Position numbers and translations under genes: made by a program
The notes under the pieces: model-generated
Told to the model about the DNA's origin: nothing
The model's database searches: none
What the model saw: only the letters and a program-made list of their open reading frames with translations
NCBI RefSeq assembly: GCF_002871915.2
Contig: NZ_CP126958.1
Location: forward strand, 1,612,001 to 1,676,000
DNA: 64,000 nucleotides
Direction: 5' to 3'
Origin: Aerococcus loyolae
GTDB lineage: Bacteria; Bacillota; Bacilli; Lactobacillales; Aerococcaceae
Part shown: one piece after another, positions 9,132 through 17,833 of the stretch
How the letters are laid out: each line of letters starts with the position of its first letter
Position numbering within the stretch: the stretch's first letter is position 1

Positions 9132-10445
9132 TCAATTCTTTTTTGTTTTTTTACGCCGGGCACCCTTGTTCTTTTGCTGGCGTTTTCGATTTTTCTTTTT
9201 CTTACTTTTGCCGGCTAAGTGACCAACTGAATGAGCAGACTGCTTAAAAGACTGAGGCTTTTTGGCCTTTCTGTTTGCCTGGTCATGGCCTGTTAGCTGG
9301 GGCTGGCTAGCAGCTTTGGCCAGCTGGCCTTGGTAAAGAGCGTACTCTTCCAGCTCGGTTCCTTCTGGTAAGACTTGTTTGAGTTCTCTCAGGGTGCGGT
9401 CATTATTGCAGAAAGTCAAGACCAAGCCTTCTTGCCCCATCCGCCCGGTCCGGCCACTGCGGTGGACATAGGTGGCCTGGTCTTTGGCCTGGTCATATTG
9501 GATCACATAGGCTAAGCCAGGAATATCCAAGCCCCGGCTAGCCAAATCGGTCGTGAATAAATAAACCAGCTGCCCCCGGTTAAAGGCTTGGATGACCCTT
9601 TGTCGGTCTTGCCCACTCATCTCCGCATGCAAGGAGGCTACAGGCAAACCATGGTAGCTTAATTTTTGTTCCAGTAAGTCCACATCGGCCTTGGTACGAA
9701 CAAAAACTAAGGCCCTAAAGTCGGCCAATTGGGCCAGGCTGCGCAGGCGGTCCACCCTTTTGCGGACCGGTGTTTGCAGGTAGCCATGGTGGAGATTGGC
9801 CCGGCTGGACAGGTCCCGTCTGAGGTCAATGACCTGGTCAATGGCCAGTAAGTCTTTAGCCTTGGTCAAGCTGTCTTGGGTGATGGTGGCTCCAAAAGCG
9901 ATATTTTGCCGGTGTTTGGGGAGGCGTTTGATTAAATCTGTGAATAGAGGAAGGCTGTCAGCTTTTAGCAAGTCATCGACTTCATCACAGACCAAATATT
10001 TAACTTGGTGGACTTTTAATTTGCGCTGTTCAATGAGTTCATTAATCCGCCCTGGACTAGCCACTACGATTTCCGGCTTGGCCTTCAATTGGTCAATCTG
10101 GCGCTTGATGTTAGCCCCACCAATGACTAGCTGGAGTTTTAGGTCAAGCGATTGGGCCCAAGGGCGAGCCACACTAGCAATTTGACTGGCTAATTCCTGG
10201 GAAGGGGCCAGAATAATTAACTGCAAACCTGCCTGGGCCTGAACATGATTGAAGCTGGCTAAAAGATAGGCCAGTGTCTTCCCAGTCCCTGTCGCCGATA
10301 AGGCTAAAAGATTGTCCCCCTGTAAAATACGGGGCCAGGCTGCAGCTTGGATGGGTGTGGGCTGGTCAAAGCCCTGTGCCTCCCACTCTGCCTTAAGGGG
10401 CTGGGCTAAGTGGCTGGCTAGTAAACTGTCTTGCTCTGCTTTCAA
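9132..10445 (-). CDS. DEAD-box RNA helicase (CshB-like)
   Basis: 437 residues with all helicase motifs: GFDQPTPIQAAAWP (Q motif), ATGTGKT (I), APSQELA (Ia), DEVDD (II), FGATI (III, usually SAT), and HRSGRTGR (VI). Motif II reads DEVD rather than DEAD, as in some CshB/YfmL-type proteins. The last about 60 residues are very lysine/arginine rich (KKKKNRKRQQKNK), an RNA-binding tail. It likely unwinds RNA in cold adaptation, RNA decay or ribosome assembly. The gene starts two bases after the upstream phosphoesterase-like gene ends, so the two are co-transcribed. Confidence 0.9.
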   Translation of the reverse strand: MKAEQDSLLASHLAQPLKAEWEAQGFDQPTPIQAAAWPRILQGDNLLALSATGTGKTLAYLLASFNHVQAQAGLQLIILAPSQELASQIASVARPWAQSLDLKLQLVIGGANIKRQIDQLKAKPEIVVASPGRINELIEQRKLKVHQVKYLVCDEVDDLLKADSLPLFTDLIKRLPKHRQNIAFGATITQDSLTKAKDLLAIDQVIDLRRDLSSRANLHHGYLQTPVRKRVDRLRSLAQLADFRALVFVRTKADVDLLEQKLSYHGLPVASLHAEMSGQDRQRVIQAFNRGQLVYLFTTDLASRGLDIPGLAYVIQYDQAKDQATYVHRSGRTGRMGQEGLVLTFCNNDRTLRELKQVLPEGTELEEYALYQGQLAKAASQPQLTGHDQANRKAKKPQSFKQSAHSVGHLAGKSKKKKNRKRQQKNKGARRKKTKKN

Positions 10446-10447
10446 AA

Positions 10448-11560
10448 TTAAACCTCATCGCTCTCTTCTTGAATACTTAAATACTTGCTTCTTTGGCCTT
10501 GGTCAGGATCCGTAATAGCTAATGTCTCAGCCTCTACTTCTGACTTGGCTGGGACTAGGTCAGCCTGTGCGGTTTGGGCAGCTAATTCTTCATCGACCTC
10601 ATTATTGAGGATGGCCTTGGCTTGTTTCCAGGACAAACCCCCATAAGCGGCAATTTCGCGGTCGGTTTCCGCCAGTTCCCGTTCCAGGAAAGCTTCTTTA
10701 GAAGCGGTTAATTGCACCAAAACCAGTTCTGATTGGTTATTGAAACGAACATGCCATTTTGGGGTCCCGATTCCCCGTGAAATCACTAGGCACTTGTATT
10801 GGTCCCCAGGAAGGCGGAAAACTCCTTCGGTATATTGGGGCAAGTGGCCTTGGTCAGAGGCGTAAAGGCCTCCTAGTCCCGGTATCCGAATTTGTCCGCC
10901 TTGGGCATGACCAGAAAGAACCAGGTCGGGCGATTTCTCGATCGATTCATGGTAGCGTAAGAAGGCTTCAGGATGGTGGGCGAGTAAGATCTTAGGCAGG
11001 GCTAATTGGTCCGCTTCAAGAGGGAGATAACGTAAGGCATCCCCTTTTAAGAAGTGGCGGCCTGGTTTTTCCGCCAGGCCCATAACAACCAGGTCTTGGC
11101 CATGAAGCGTGATGGTTTCCGCTTGGTCATGTAAGACCTTGACCCCTGCTTGTCTTAAGAGCTCTTCCATTAAATGGCTATAAGGACTCTTCACTTCATT
11201 GGAGCCGCTAACATAGAATACTGGGGCTAGGTTGGCTAATTGCTTGATAAAAACAGCCAATTCTTGGCGGTCAAAGGCCTTCTCCGGATGGATAAGGTTA
11301 CCGGTAATAGCAACCAGGTCGACCTCCTCCTCTTTAACAGCCTTCAAGATATCGACCACCTTAACCCTTTGGTCAGGGAAATTAAGGTCGGACAAGTGGG
11401 CAATTTTCACCCCTTCCAAACCGCCAGCATAGCGGGGACTTTCAACTAAATAATGGGTTTTTCCCAGTTGATAATTTTGAAAATAAAGATAGGCCAGACT
11501 GCCCCCAATGACAGCAGCAGATTGCAAGCCCTTCTTCAAGAATTGATTCTTTTGACTCAT
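10448..11560 (-). CDS. Metallophosphoesterase-fold membrane protein, probably inactive
   Basis: 370 residues; an N-terminal membrane segment (about 13-27) precedes a YkuE-type calcineurin-like domain. The family framework is clear: HLSDL near residue 55, LLAHHPE, LSGHAQGGQIRIPGLGGLY, and SRGIGTPKWHVRFNNQSELVLV. However, most metal ligands are changed: SDLH is SDLN, TGDLxD is TGNLIH, GNHE is GSNE, and GHxH is GHAQ. Only the first Asp, the HHP histidine and the first His of GHxH remain. Catalysis is therefore doubtful and a binding or structural role is possible (inference). The C-terminal about 75 residues form an acidic tail. It is co-transcribed with the helicase that follows. Confidence 0.8.
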   Translation of the reverse strand: MSQKNQFLKKGLQSAAVIGGSLAYLYFQNYQLGKTHYLVESPRYAGGLEGVKIAHLSDLNFPDQRVKVVDILKAVKEEEVDLVAITGNLIHPEKAFDRQELAVFIKQLANLAPVFYVSGSNEVKSPYSHLMEELLRQAGVKVLHDQAETITLHGQDLVVMGLAEKPGRHFLKGDALRYLPLEADQLALPKILLAHHPEAFLRYHESIEKSPDLVLSGHAQGGQIRIPGLGGLYASDQGHLPQYTEGVFRLPGDQYKCLVISRGIGTPKWHVRFNNQSELVLVQLTASKEAFLERELAETDREIAAYGGLSWKQAKAILNNEVDEELAAQTAQADLVPAKSEVEAETLAITDPDQGQRSKYLSIQEESDEV

Positions 11561-11688
11561 ATGATTGCCTCCCTTTGACTAAATGATCTCAGTGAGCTAA
11601 GTACTCCTTATATTTTAGCATAAGCCGCCCGCTTTATCCCAGATAAGCTCACCCGCCAGGCGGCTTGGATGGATTTTTTAAGCGGGAT

Positions 11689-11697
11689 TGCTATAAT
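11689..11697 (+). promoter_or_regulatory. Extended -10 promoter for uvrC
   Basis: TGCTATAAT, a consensus extended -10, lies 54 bp before the uvrC start; no good -35 is visible. A GCCGCC/GGCGGC inverted repeat (11624-11629 and 11659-11664) lies just upstream. Confidence 0.55.
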
Positions 11698-11750
11698 AGA
11701 TAGATGAGTTTAAAGACAACAAACATTATGGATTAGAAAGGAGATGATTC

Positions 11751-13574
11751 TTGGTGGCCAACCAACTGATCGAAAATAAACTGAAATTAGTTCCTAAAAA
11801 ACCAGGTTGTTACATCATGAAAGATCGCAACCAACATATTATCTATATTGGAAAAGCCAAGAATCTCTTTAACCGGGTTCATTCCTACTTCCGCAGTCAG
11901 CATACCGGGAAAACCGCCCAATTAGTATCAGAAATCGCTGACTTCGAAGTCATTATGACCAATACCAACAAAGAAAGCCTCTTGTTGGAAATTAATCTTA
12001 TCAAAAAATACAAACCCCACTATAACATTATGCTCAAGTACGGGACCATGTATCCCTACCTGAAAATTACCAATGAAGAAGATCCTCAACTGATCATCAC
12101 TTCTGACGTCAAAAATGACGGCGGCAAGTACTTTGGTCCTTATCCCAATGTTAATGCCGCGACCAGCACTCGGGACCTGCTCCAAAAAACCTATCCCTTA
12201 AGGAAATGCGGTAAGAATGAAAAACGGGCCTGCTTCTACTACCATCTGGGCCAATGCATTGGCTGCTGTGACCATGAGGTATCGGCCCAAGAATATGCCC
12301 AACAGATTAAGCGGATTACCCGCTTTTTGAATGGAGACGTGCAAACCATTAAAGAGGACCTTCAGAATAAAATGGCTCAAGCCTCAGAAAATATGCACTA
12401 TGAGCGGGCCGCTGAATACCGGGACCAAATTAACTATATTGAGCAAACTGTTGAACCGCAAAACGTCATGAGTAAGCAATACAATAACCGCGACGTCTTT
12501 GCCTATTACTACAACCATGGCTGGATCAGCATCCAAGTCTTCCTCCTGCGCCAGTTTTCTATTATCAAGCGGGATTCGGCCCTCTTCGCCTGTTATAACG
12601 ATCCCGCCGAAGAATTGACCTCTTATATAGTTCAATTCTACCAAGAGCAAAACCACACCCTGCCTAAGGAAGTATTGGTACCGGAAAATATCGATACCCA
12701 TCTCTTGAGTGATGCTCTCGAGATCTCCGTGGTCAACCCTAAACGCGGGGATAAACGCCATATGCTGGACCTAGCTACCGAAAATGCTCAATTGGCCCAT
12801 GAACAAAAATTCCGCTTATTAGAAATGAATGAGAAGAAAACCCGGGGAGCCGTTGAGGAGCTTAGTGCCGCTTTAAATCTGCCCTATCTCAGACGGATGG
12901 AAAGCTTTGACTTTTCCAATATATCAGGGGTGGACAATGTCTGTGGGATGGTGGTCTATGAAGACGGTCGTCCCAATAAGAAGGCCTACCGCAAGTTTAA
13001 GATCAAGTCCTTCCAGGGAGCCAATGAGTACCAAGCTACCCAAGAAGTGATTCGCCGCCGCTATAGCCGGCTTTTAAAAGAAGGCAAGGACCTACCGGAT
13101 ATCGTGCTCATGGACGGGGGCAGTATTGAAGTCAATGCCGCCCGGGATGTCTTGATCAATGAACTGGGCCTCGACGACTTACCAGTTGCCGGCATGGTCA
13201 AAGATGACAAACACCGGACCTCCCACTTAATCTTTGGCGATGACCATGCCATTGTGCCCCTAGATCCCAAGTCCCAGGCCTTCCATTTGGTGCAAAGAAT
13301 TCAAATCGAAGTCGACCGCTATGCCAAAACCTTCCACCGGCAAGTCCACCACAAGAATTCTTTCCAATCCCGTCTTGATAGTGTTAAAGGGGTGGGTCCG
13401 AAAACCCGGCGCAAGGTTCTCAGCCACTTTAAAACCATTAAGGCCATCCGCCAGGCTGATGTCAGTGAAATCCAAGACCTGGGTATCCCTGAACAAGTCG
13501 CCGAATCCATCCACCGGCTGGCTTGGGAAGGCCACAAGGGCTCGCCTTACTCAGACCAAGATAAGAGTTCTTAG
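11751..13574 (+). CDS. uvrC: Excinuclease ABC subunit C
   Basis: 607 residues, normal for UvrC, which makes both incisions in nucleotide excision repair with UvrA and UvrB. Domains in order: GIY-YIG nuclease (GCYIMKDRNQHIIYIGKAKN, about 17-37), cysteine-rich patch (CGKNEKRACFYYHLGQCIGC), UVR motif (about 200-235), RNase H-like nuclease (FDFSNISGVDNVCGMVVYED), and C-terminal helix-hairpin-helix (SVKGVGPKTRRKVL). The start is TTG at 11751 or GTG at 11754; AAAGGAG lies seven bases before the TTG. It is a single-gene unit flanked by a promoter and a strong terminator. Confidence 0.97.
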   Translation: MVANQLIENKLKLVPKKPGCYIMKDRNQHIIYIGKAKNLFNRVHSYFRSQHTGKTAQLVSEIADFEVIMTNTNKESLLLEINLIKKYKPHYNIMLKYGTMYPYLKITNEEDPQLIITSDVKNDGGKYFGPYPNVNAATSTRDLLQKTYPLRKCGKNEKRACFYYHLGQCIGCCDHEVSAQEYAQQIKRITRFLNGDVQTIKEDLQNKMAQASENMHYERAAEYRDQINYIEQTVEPQNVMSKQYNNRDVFAYYYNHGWISIQVFLLRQFSIIKRDSALFACYNDPAEELTSYIVQFYQEQNHTLPKEVLVPENIDTHLLSDALEISVVNPKRGDKRHMLDLATENAQLAHEQKFRLLEMNEKKTRGAVEELSAALNLPYLRRMESFDFSNISGVDNVCGMVVYEDGRPNKKAYRKFKIKSFQGANEYQATQEVIRRRYSRLLKEGKDLPDIVLMDGGSIEVNAARDVLINELGLDDLPVAGMVKDDKHRTSHLIFGDDHAIVPLDPKSQAFHLVQRIQIEVDRYAKTFHRQVHHKNSFQSRLDSVKGVGPKTRRKVLSHFKTIKAIRQADVSEIQDLGIPEQVAESIHRLAWEGHKGSPYSDQDKSS

Positions 13575-13601
13575 GCCCTATTTCATAGTTAATTGAATAG
13601 C

Positions 13602-13638
13602 AAAAAAACGGAGTAAGTCTCAAGCTACTCCGTTTTTT
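13602..13638. terminator. Bidirectional terminator between uvrC and the DUF975 gene
   Basis: CGGAGTA (13609-13615) and TACTCCG (13626-13632) pair, with six T after it and seven A before it, so it can end both convergent transcripts. Confidence 0.85.
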
Positions 13639-13652
13639 CTTATGTATTTTTA

Positions 13653-15599
13653 CTATTTATCGGTTGAATCTTGGTCTTCTTGATCTGGAGTCAAAGGATC
13701 CCCATCAAGGAAATCTGATTGATTCACAATAGACTTATCATAACTGCTTTCCGCGCTGCGGTCAGCGGCGAGGAGGATGTCGTCCTTATGCTTGGCTTGT
13801 TTAAAGTTGGTCTTCTTAGGGGTGTTGTAGCCATAAGGGTCATAAGGTTTCTTCTCGACAATTTCACCCGCTGGTTCAGCTGAAGACTCCTCTTCAACAG
13901 TTGCTTCTAAATCAGCTTTATCCGCTGATGATTGACTGTCGTCTGATGGGCTTGATTCTTCCAGGACGGGGAAGTCAAAATCGCTTGTTTCTTCTTCCTC
14001 TGGACGGTTCTCAACTGAGTTAGTATCTGTTACTGTGTCGGTCAGGTCAGTTGCTTTATCTTGAGGGGCTTCCGCTTGGTCTGGAAGAGTTTCCTCATTA
14101 ATAGGACTTGCTTCAGGCTGACTATAATCTTCAGCCAAGTCGAAGATATCTGAGGCCGGCAGGACTTCCTCCTGTTGACTATCATCGAGGACATAGCCTG
14201 GGTCAGCATAGTCATAGGCAGTTTCATCCGGCTTATCAGACTCATTATCCTTTTGCGAATCAGAGCGAGCAGGCTCATCTTGGCTGTCAGCTGGTGCCAT
14301 TACCATAATCTCCTCATCGTTCTCTTCAGGATCTAATGAAGCGGGGTCAAGAGCTGGACTCTCACTTTCTGGATAAGAAGTGGTTTGGCTTTGACTATAA
14401 GTCTCTTCAGCGACTGCCTTAAAATCATCTTGGTCTGGGCCATAGGTTTCTCTAAAGGCCGCTTCGGAAAGATAATCGTCACTGGAAGAAGCAGAATCAT
14501 CCAGAGCGTTTAATTCAGAGGCATCGATGGCCATAGTATCCGCGGTAAATTGAGGACGATCTTCAGTGTGGTATAAATCAGCAATATTATCGCTGGCTTC
14601 AGCGCCAAAACCAGGGAAGTGATCATTAAGGTAGAGGGCATATTGCTTAGTTTGTTCACGGTAAAAGACCGCTTGAACCACCATGAACTTAATTAGATTA
14701 CCAAATAAGAATAAGACCACCAGCACTCCCAAGCCTAATTGGGCCCAGAAATAATAGTCAGCTTGAGGAAAGGCAGTTCTAAAGTAAGCCAGCAAGGAAC
14801 TGACTAGCCCACCAATGATCAAGGGCGTGAAGACATAGCCTAAACCCATCTTGAAGAGCCGCCACTTATTGCCCCGCATCAGTTGCCAGCTCATTCTCAA
14901 AGACCGGAAAACACCGGTTTCTTCGTTATCGTAAGTTGGGAACATAATGAAGTTAAAACCATAGTAGAGCCAGCTAGTCAAGAGAGCAAGTAAAAATAGT
15001 AATAATAGCGCAATCAACAGATAGAGCACATGAACAACGATACCGGTCACTTGACCAATGGCTGCCCGGGCCGTAGAAAGAACGACCACATAGTAGAAAA
15101 ATAAAATCGTGGCTAAAACTAAATAAAAGACAAAGGCAGAGAACCAGCGCACAATAGCTGCCAAGAAATTGGTAATATAGTGGCGGATAGGCCGATGGGT
15201 AAAGGCTGACCATACCCGGCCAATATGATGGTTCCCCCCATCAACCATTTCAAGTAAGGACCAGGGGGTACCAAAGACCCAGACCTGAACCATGAAAAAG
15301 CTGATTAGGAAGGTCACCAATAGGGTGATCCCTAAGGCGATAGGATCGGTACTTTGTCCGACTTGGTTGATTATTTCACCAATCAAACCCGGCGTATCTA
15401 AAAATACCCGGTTAATCGAAAAAGATTGGACACTAAGGGGTTGCAACCAATTGGCTAAAAAGGCCAAAAGGCTGGTAAAAGCAAAAGTGATGACTAGATT
15501 AAGTAAAAACATCCCGGTTAAAGACAAGCGATTACCAGAAATGGCTGACTTGGCCTTATCTTTAAGCTCGCGGTTGCTTTGATTAAGTTTCAGCTGCAT
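13653..15599 (-). CDS. DUF975 family membrane protein with a long acidic C-terminal tail
   Basis: 648 residues, much longer than the usual 220-300 of DUF975. The first about 340 residues carry six or so hydrophobic segments with the family start (NRELKDKAKSAISGNRLSL) and the interior phrase MSWQLMRGNKWRLFKMGLGY. The remaining about 300 residues are rich in D, E, S and P and look disordered, ending in GYNTPKKTNFKQAKHKDD and an acidic tip. Function is unknown. It starts 21 bp after the SatD-like gene, so co-expression is likely. Confidence 0.8.
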   Translation of the reverse strand: MQLKLNQSNRELKDKAKSAISGNRLSLTGMFLLNLVITFAFTSLLAFLANWLQPLSVQSFSINRVFLDTPGLIGEIINQVGQSTDPIALGITLLVTFLISFFMVQVWVFGTPWSLLEMVDGGNHHIGRVWSAFTHRPIRHYITNFLAAIVRWFSAFVFYLVLATILFFYYVVVLSTARAAIGQVTGIVVHVLYLLIALLLLFLLALLTSWLYYGFNFIMFPTYDNEETGVFRSLRMSWQLMRGNKWRLFKMGLGYVFTPLIIGGLVSSLLAYFRTAFPQADYYFWAQLGLGVLVVLFLFGNLIKFMVVQAVFYREQTKQYALYLNDHFPGFGAEASDNIADLYHTEDRPQFTADTMAIDASELNALDDSASSSDDYLSEAAFRETYGPDQDDFKAVAEETYSQSQTTSYPESESPALDPASLDPEENDEEIMVMAPADSQDEPARSDSQKDNESDKPDETAYDYADPGYVLDDSQQEEVLPASDIFDLAEDYSQPEASPINEETLPDQAEAPQDKATDLTDTVTDTNSVENRPEEEETSDFDFPVLEESSPSDDSQSSADKADLEATVEEESSAEPAGEIVEKKPYDPYGYNTPKKTNFKQAKHKDDILLAADRSAESSYDKSIVNQSDFLDGDPLTPDQEDQDSTDK

Positions 15600-15620
15600 G
15601 TATATCCTCCTTATGACTCC

Positions 15621-16457
15621 TTAAACACTAAGAGCATTTTCTTCACGTTCCAATTGTAAAACAATGGCCGCTGCATAATTACGTTCAGCAGCAAAGCGTC
15701 CTGACTTTAAATGATAATCCACGTTTTGCCGGCTAGTTTGGTTCATCTTGGCTATGGCACTGGCATAACCCTTTTCATAGAGACCAGTCACATAAAAATG
15801 GTCACTCTGTATTTTAGCATGTAAATCAACAATTTTTAAGGGCTTTCGCGCTTGAAAGTCAATGGTTTGATAGTCCTGTAACTTGTCTTCCATAGCATAG
15901 ACCGGCATTTTTAAGATTTCTAAGGCTTCGATCTCTTGAAAGGGCCAGTCACTGGTCATGGCATAGGCCGTATAGAGCGGGAATTGGACTTCATAGGACA
16001 GTCGCAGGGCTCTTTGAATCTCAGACTGTTCTTTGATGATCTCTTGCCAGGCCAAAAGCAGCATATTGGTCAGCTGGTCCTCTAAATAATTAGCATTGTA
16101 GAGTAATACTCCTTCTCCCAAGGACTGGGCCTCCAAGAGGGCTTGACTGGCATAGTGGTAGGCTGGACTGGCAACTAGCCCCGCTTGTGAAGCAAGACTG
16201 CCATAAGCGATGCTGGCATTAACTTGAATCGGATACAAGAGCTGCTCGAGCAAGCGGTAGGCCAAGAAGGCTGACGCCGTATGGTTAAAGGATAAGAGCC
16301 ATTGGTCCTCACTTAGAGCATAGGGCGACTCCCAACGATCTGGGGTAAAAATTTGGGTCACAATCCCAATTCCCCGCTCTAATAATAACTGTAAATCGGC
16401 CTTGTCTAAGTCAGGGTAATGACCAGCAATATAAAGTAAAGTCTTCCTGGCTGTCAC
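15621..16457 (-). CDS. SatD-like protein (putative)
   Basis: 278 residues. No strong match comes to mind, but the arrangement resembles the SatD family: LSEDQWLLSF where SatD has a GDEFQ stretch, then LLYPIQVNASIAYGSL, then SPAYHYASQALLEAQ, and a C-terminal helix-turn-helix-like segment (MNQTSRQNVDYHLKSGRF) like the DNA-binding end of SatD proteins. The middle is divergent. SatD function is poorly known (acid tolerance locus in streptococci). It sits between the barstar gene (14 bp upstream) and the DUF975 gene. Family assignment is tentative. Confidence 0.5.
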   Translation of the reverse strand: MTARKTLLYIAGHYPDLDKADLQLLLERGIGIVTQIFTPDRWESPYALSEDQWLLSFNHTASAFLAYRLLEQLLYPIQVNASIAYGSLASQAGLVASPAYHYASQALLEAQSLGEGVLLYNANYLEDQLTNMLLLAWQEIIKEQSEIQRALRLSYEVQFPLYTAYAMTSDWPFQEIEALEILKMPVYAMEDKLQDYQTIDFQARKPLKIVDLHAKIQSDHFYVTGLYEKGYASAIAKMNQTSRQNVDYHLKSGRFAAERNYAAAIVLQLEREENALSV

Positions 16458-16471
16458 ATGACTCTTCCTTT

Positions 16472-16816
16472 CTAGTCAATAATTTCAAGCTGGGGATTTG
16501 CTGCTCTTGCCGCCTTAATCATAGTAAAAAAAGGCTCGGCCTTGCTTGCCAGATTGCTTCTTAAATCAACGGGGTGCTTCAGAATCAGCTGGAGAGGTTT
16601 TGTGTTGGCAGTCAAGACATCATATAAAGCATCCAAGTTGCCGGCAAAAGTCACGCTCTTATCCATCCCCTGGGCAAAGGCCCGATAGAGGTCCTGGCTA
16701 TTCTTGATCAAACGACCGTCAAGAATGACTTGATAAGCCTGGGGGCTGTTGCTAACCTGGCCATGGTAGCGGTTAGGAGATGTCTGCATCTTCCTGGTCT
16801 TATTTTTTCCATTCAT
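16472..16816 (-). CDS. Barstar-like ribonuclease inhibitor (immunity protein)
   Basis: 114 residues from the ATG at 16816, preceded by GAGGTGAAG. The frame is open further upstream, but that part overlaps the barnase gene. The barstar signature is present: YQVILDGRLIKNSQDLYRAF, then the inhibitory helix FAGNLDALYDVLT (barstar has FGKNLDALWDCLT). Barstar blocks barnase by plugging its active site. The first about 30 residues are extra and basic. The gene starts ten bases after the barnase stop, with its ribosome binding site overlapping that stop, so toxin and inhibitor are made from one message. Confidence 0.87.
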   Translation of the reverse strand: MNGKNKTRKMQTSPNRYHGQVSNSPQAYQVILDGRLIKNSQDLYRAFAQGMDKSVTFAGNLDALYDVLTANTKPLQLILKHPVDLRSNLASKAEPFFTMIKAARAANPQLEIID

Positions 16817-16826
16817 TGTCTTCACC

Positions 16827-17273
16827 TCAATACAACTGTTTAAAACTTTGGTAGTGGTCATCCGTATAGTAGATGTCACCAGATGAGGAATAAACCAGGC
16901 GGTCATCGCCCCGATAGCCCCCGTAGTAATTAACATCGGCCTCCCGGTAAGTTTCATCAGCCGGTAGCTTCTTTTCAAAGTTACCAAAATGGTCGCCACC
17001 AATGGTTTTCTTATCGGTCACTTCCCATAAATTGCCCTTATCACTTTCCCAGCCAGCCGCCTGGGCTTGTTTTTTAGTGATGTAGTTGGGCGGAAGTTCC
17101 TGGTAGGCATTGAGATAGGCACTGACCTCTTCGTCAGAGCGATAAACCTGCCCATACTCCACCTGGTCTCCTGCCTGCTGGGAGACTTGATCCAAAACTT
17201 GGTCAAGTTCTTGGCAACCCGCTAGGCAAAAGGCTAAAATTCCCGTTAAGAGAAAAGTTAAAAACCGCTTCAT
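16827..17273 (-). CDS. Barnase-like secreted ribonuclease with lipoprotein signal
   Basis: 148 residues from ATG 17273 (a GTG lies four codons upstream; AGGTG precedes the ATG). The mature part aligns along its length with barnase: LPPNYITKKQAQAAGW, KGNLWEV, KTIGGDHFGNFEKKLP, YREADVNYYGGYRGDDR, and YYTDDHYQSFKQLY. The residues corresponding to Lys27, Glu73, Arg83, Arg87 and His102 are all present, so activity is expected. The signal peptide ends in LAGC, a lipobox, so the enzyme should be anchored to the outer face of the membrane rather than freely secreted. Barstar follows immediately. Confidence 0.92.
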   Translation of the reverse strand: MKRFLTFLLTGILAFCLAGCQELDQVLDQVSQQAGDQVEYGQVYRSDEEVSAYLNAYQELPPNYITKKQAQAAGWESDKGNLWEVTDKKTIGGDHFGNFEKKLPADETYREADVNYYGGYRGDDRLVYSSSGDIYYTDDHYQSFKQLY

Positions 17274-17302
17274 TGCTATAATCACCTACTTCATTTTCCT
17301 CT

Positions 17303-17311
17303 ATTATAGCA
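17303..17311 (-). promoter_or_regulatory. Extended -10 promoter of the barnase/barstar unit
   Basis: Minus strand TGCTATAAT, 30 bp upstream of the barnase ATG and just after the terminator of the thioredoxin-like gene; the -35 is poor. Confidence 0.55.
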
Positions 17312-17327
17312 AAAGCCTAGCTAAAAG

Positions 17328-17362
17328 AAAAAAGGTGCCCAGCCCAGCATTGACACCTTTTT
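17328..17362 (-). terminator. Terminator of the thioredoxin-like gene
   Basis: AAAAAGGTG and CACCTTTTTT arms about 40 bp after the stop codon; the T run follows on the minus strand, and an A run on the other side makes it nearly symmetrical. Confidence 0.8.
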
Positions 17363-17403
17363 CGAGAGACTTGCTCTTATTTTATTTTGTCGCTAGTGAG
17401 AAA

Positions 17404-17769
17404 TTATTGGGCGATTTTCTCTCTAATGCTTTCAATTGAATCGGAGGAATCAACGCCTAAGTTTTCTAAGCGTTTTTCCCCACCGATACGCACTAGGGCA
17501 GGTACTGTTGCCACTTGGGCTTGTTCTCTAAATTCTTGAATAGCAACACTTTCTGCGGTGGCCGTCGAATCCAGATAGGCAAACTCTAAATCATCGCTTT
17601 CAATAATTTCAATTAATTTAGGTAGGAACTTGCGGCAATAAGGACAAGTTGGCCGACCCACGAAAACTAAGGATTCTTCCTTACTATCTAGATTAGAGAG
17701 TAGGTCCTTGGCGTTCACACGGTTTAATTTTTCAACAGCTTCATTAAATTCACTTTCACTATAAGCCAT
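17404..17769 (-). CDS. Thioredoxin-like protein (bacteriocin-accessory type)
   Basis: 121 residues with a single thioredoxin fold and the redox motif CPYC (FVGRPTCPYCRKFLPKL, about residues 35-52) plus the cis-proline segment VATVPALVRI. It resembles the small thioredoxin-like proteins called bacteriocin transport accessory proteins (PedC/BrcD type) in lactic acid bacteria. No signal peptide, so cytoplasmic. No bacteriocin genes are nearby, so a general disulfide-handling role is more likely. It is transcribed divergently from the glycosyltransferase over a palindromic intergenic site. Confidence 0.85.
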   Translation of the reverse strand: MAYSESEFNEAVEKLNRVNAKDLLSNLDSKEESLVFVGRPTCPYCRKFLPKLIEIIESDDLEFAYLDSTATAESVAIQEFREQAQVATVPALVRIGGEKRLENLGVDSSDSIESIREKIAQ

Positions 17770-17833
17770 ATTTCCACAACCTTTCCCTACTATAATAACT
17801 TAAATTTCATAAAAATTAAAATAAATGAATTAT

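Noticed and set aside
9132-10445. DEVD and GAT changes as loss of helicase activity
   Set aside because: The other motifs are intact and variant boxes occur in active DEAD-box relatives.
16816-17002. N-terminal extension of the barstar frame
   Set aside because: It overlaps the barnase coding region in another frame; the ATG at 16816 has a proper ribosome binding site.
17404-17769. Part of a bacteriocin locus
   Set aside because: The thioredoxin-like protein resembles bacteriocin accessory proteins, but no precursor, immunity or export gene is near.
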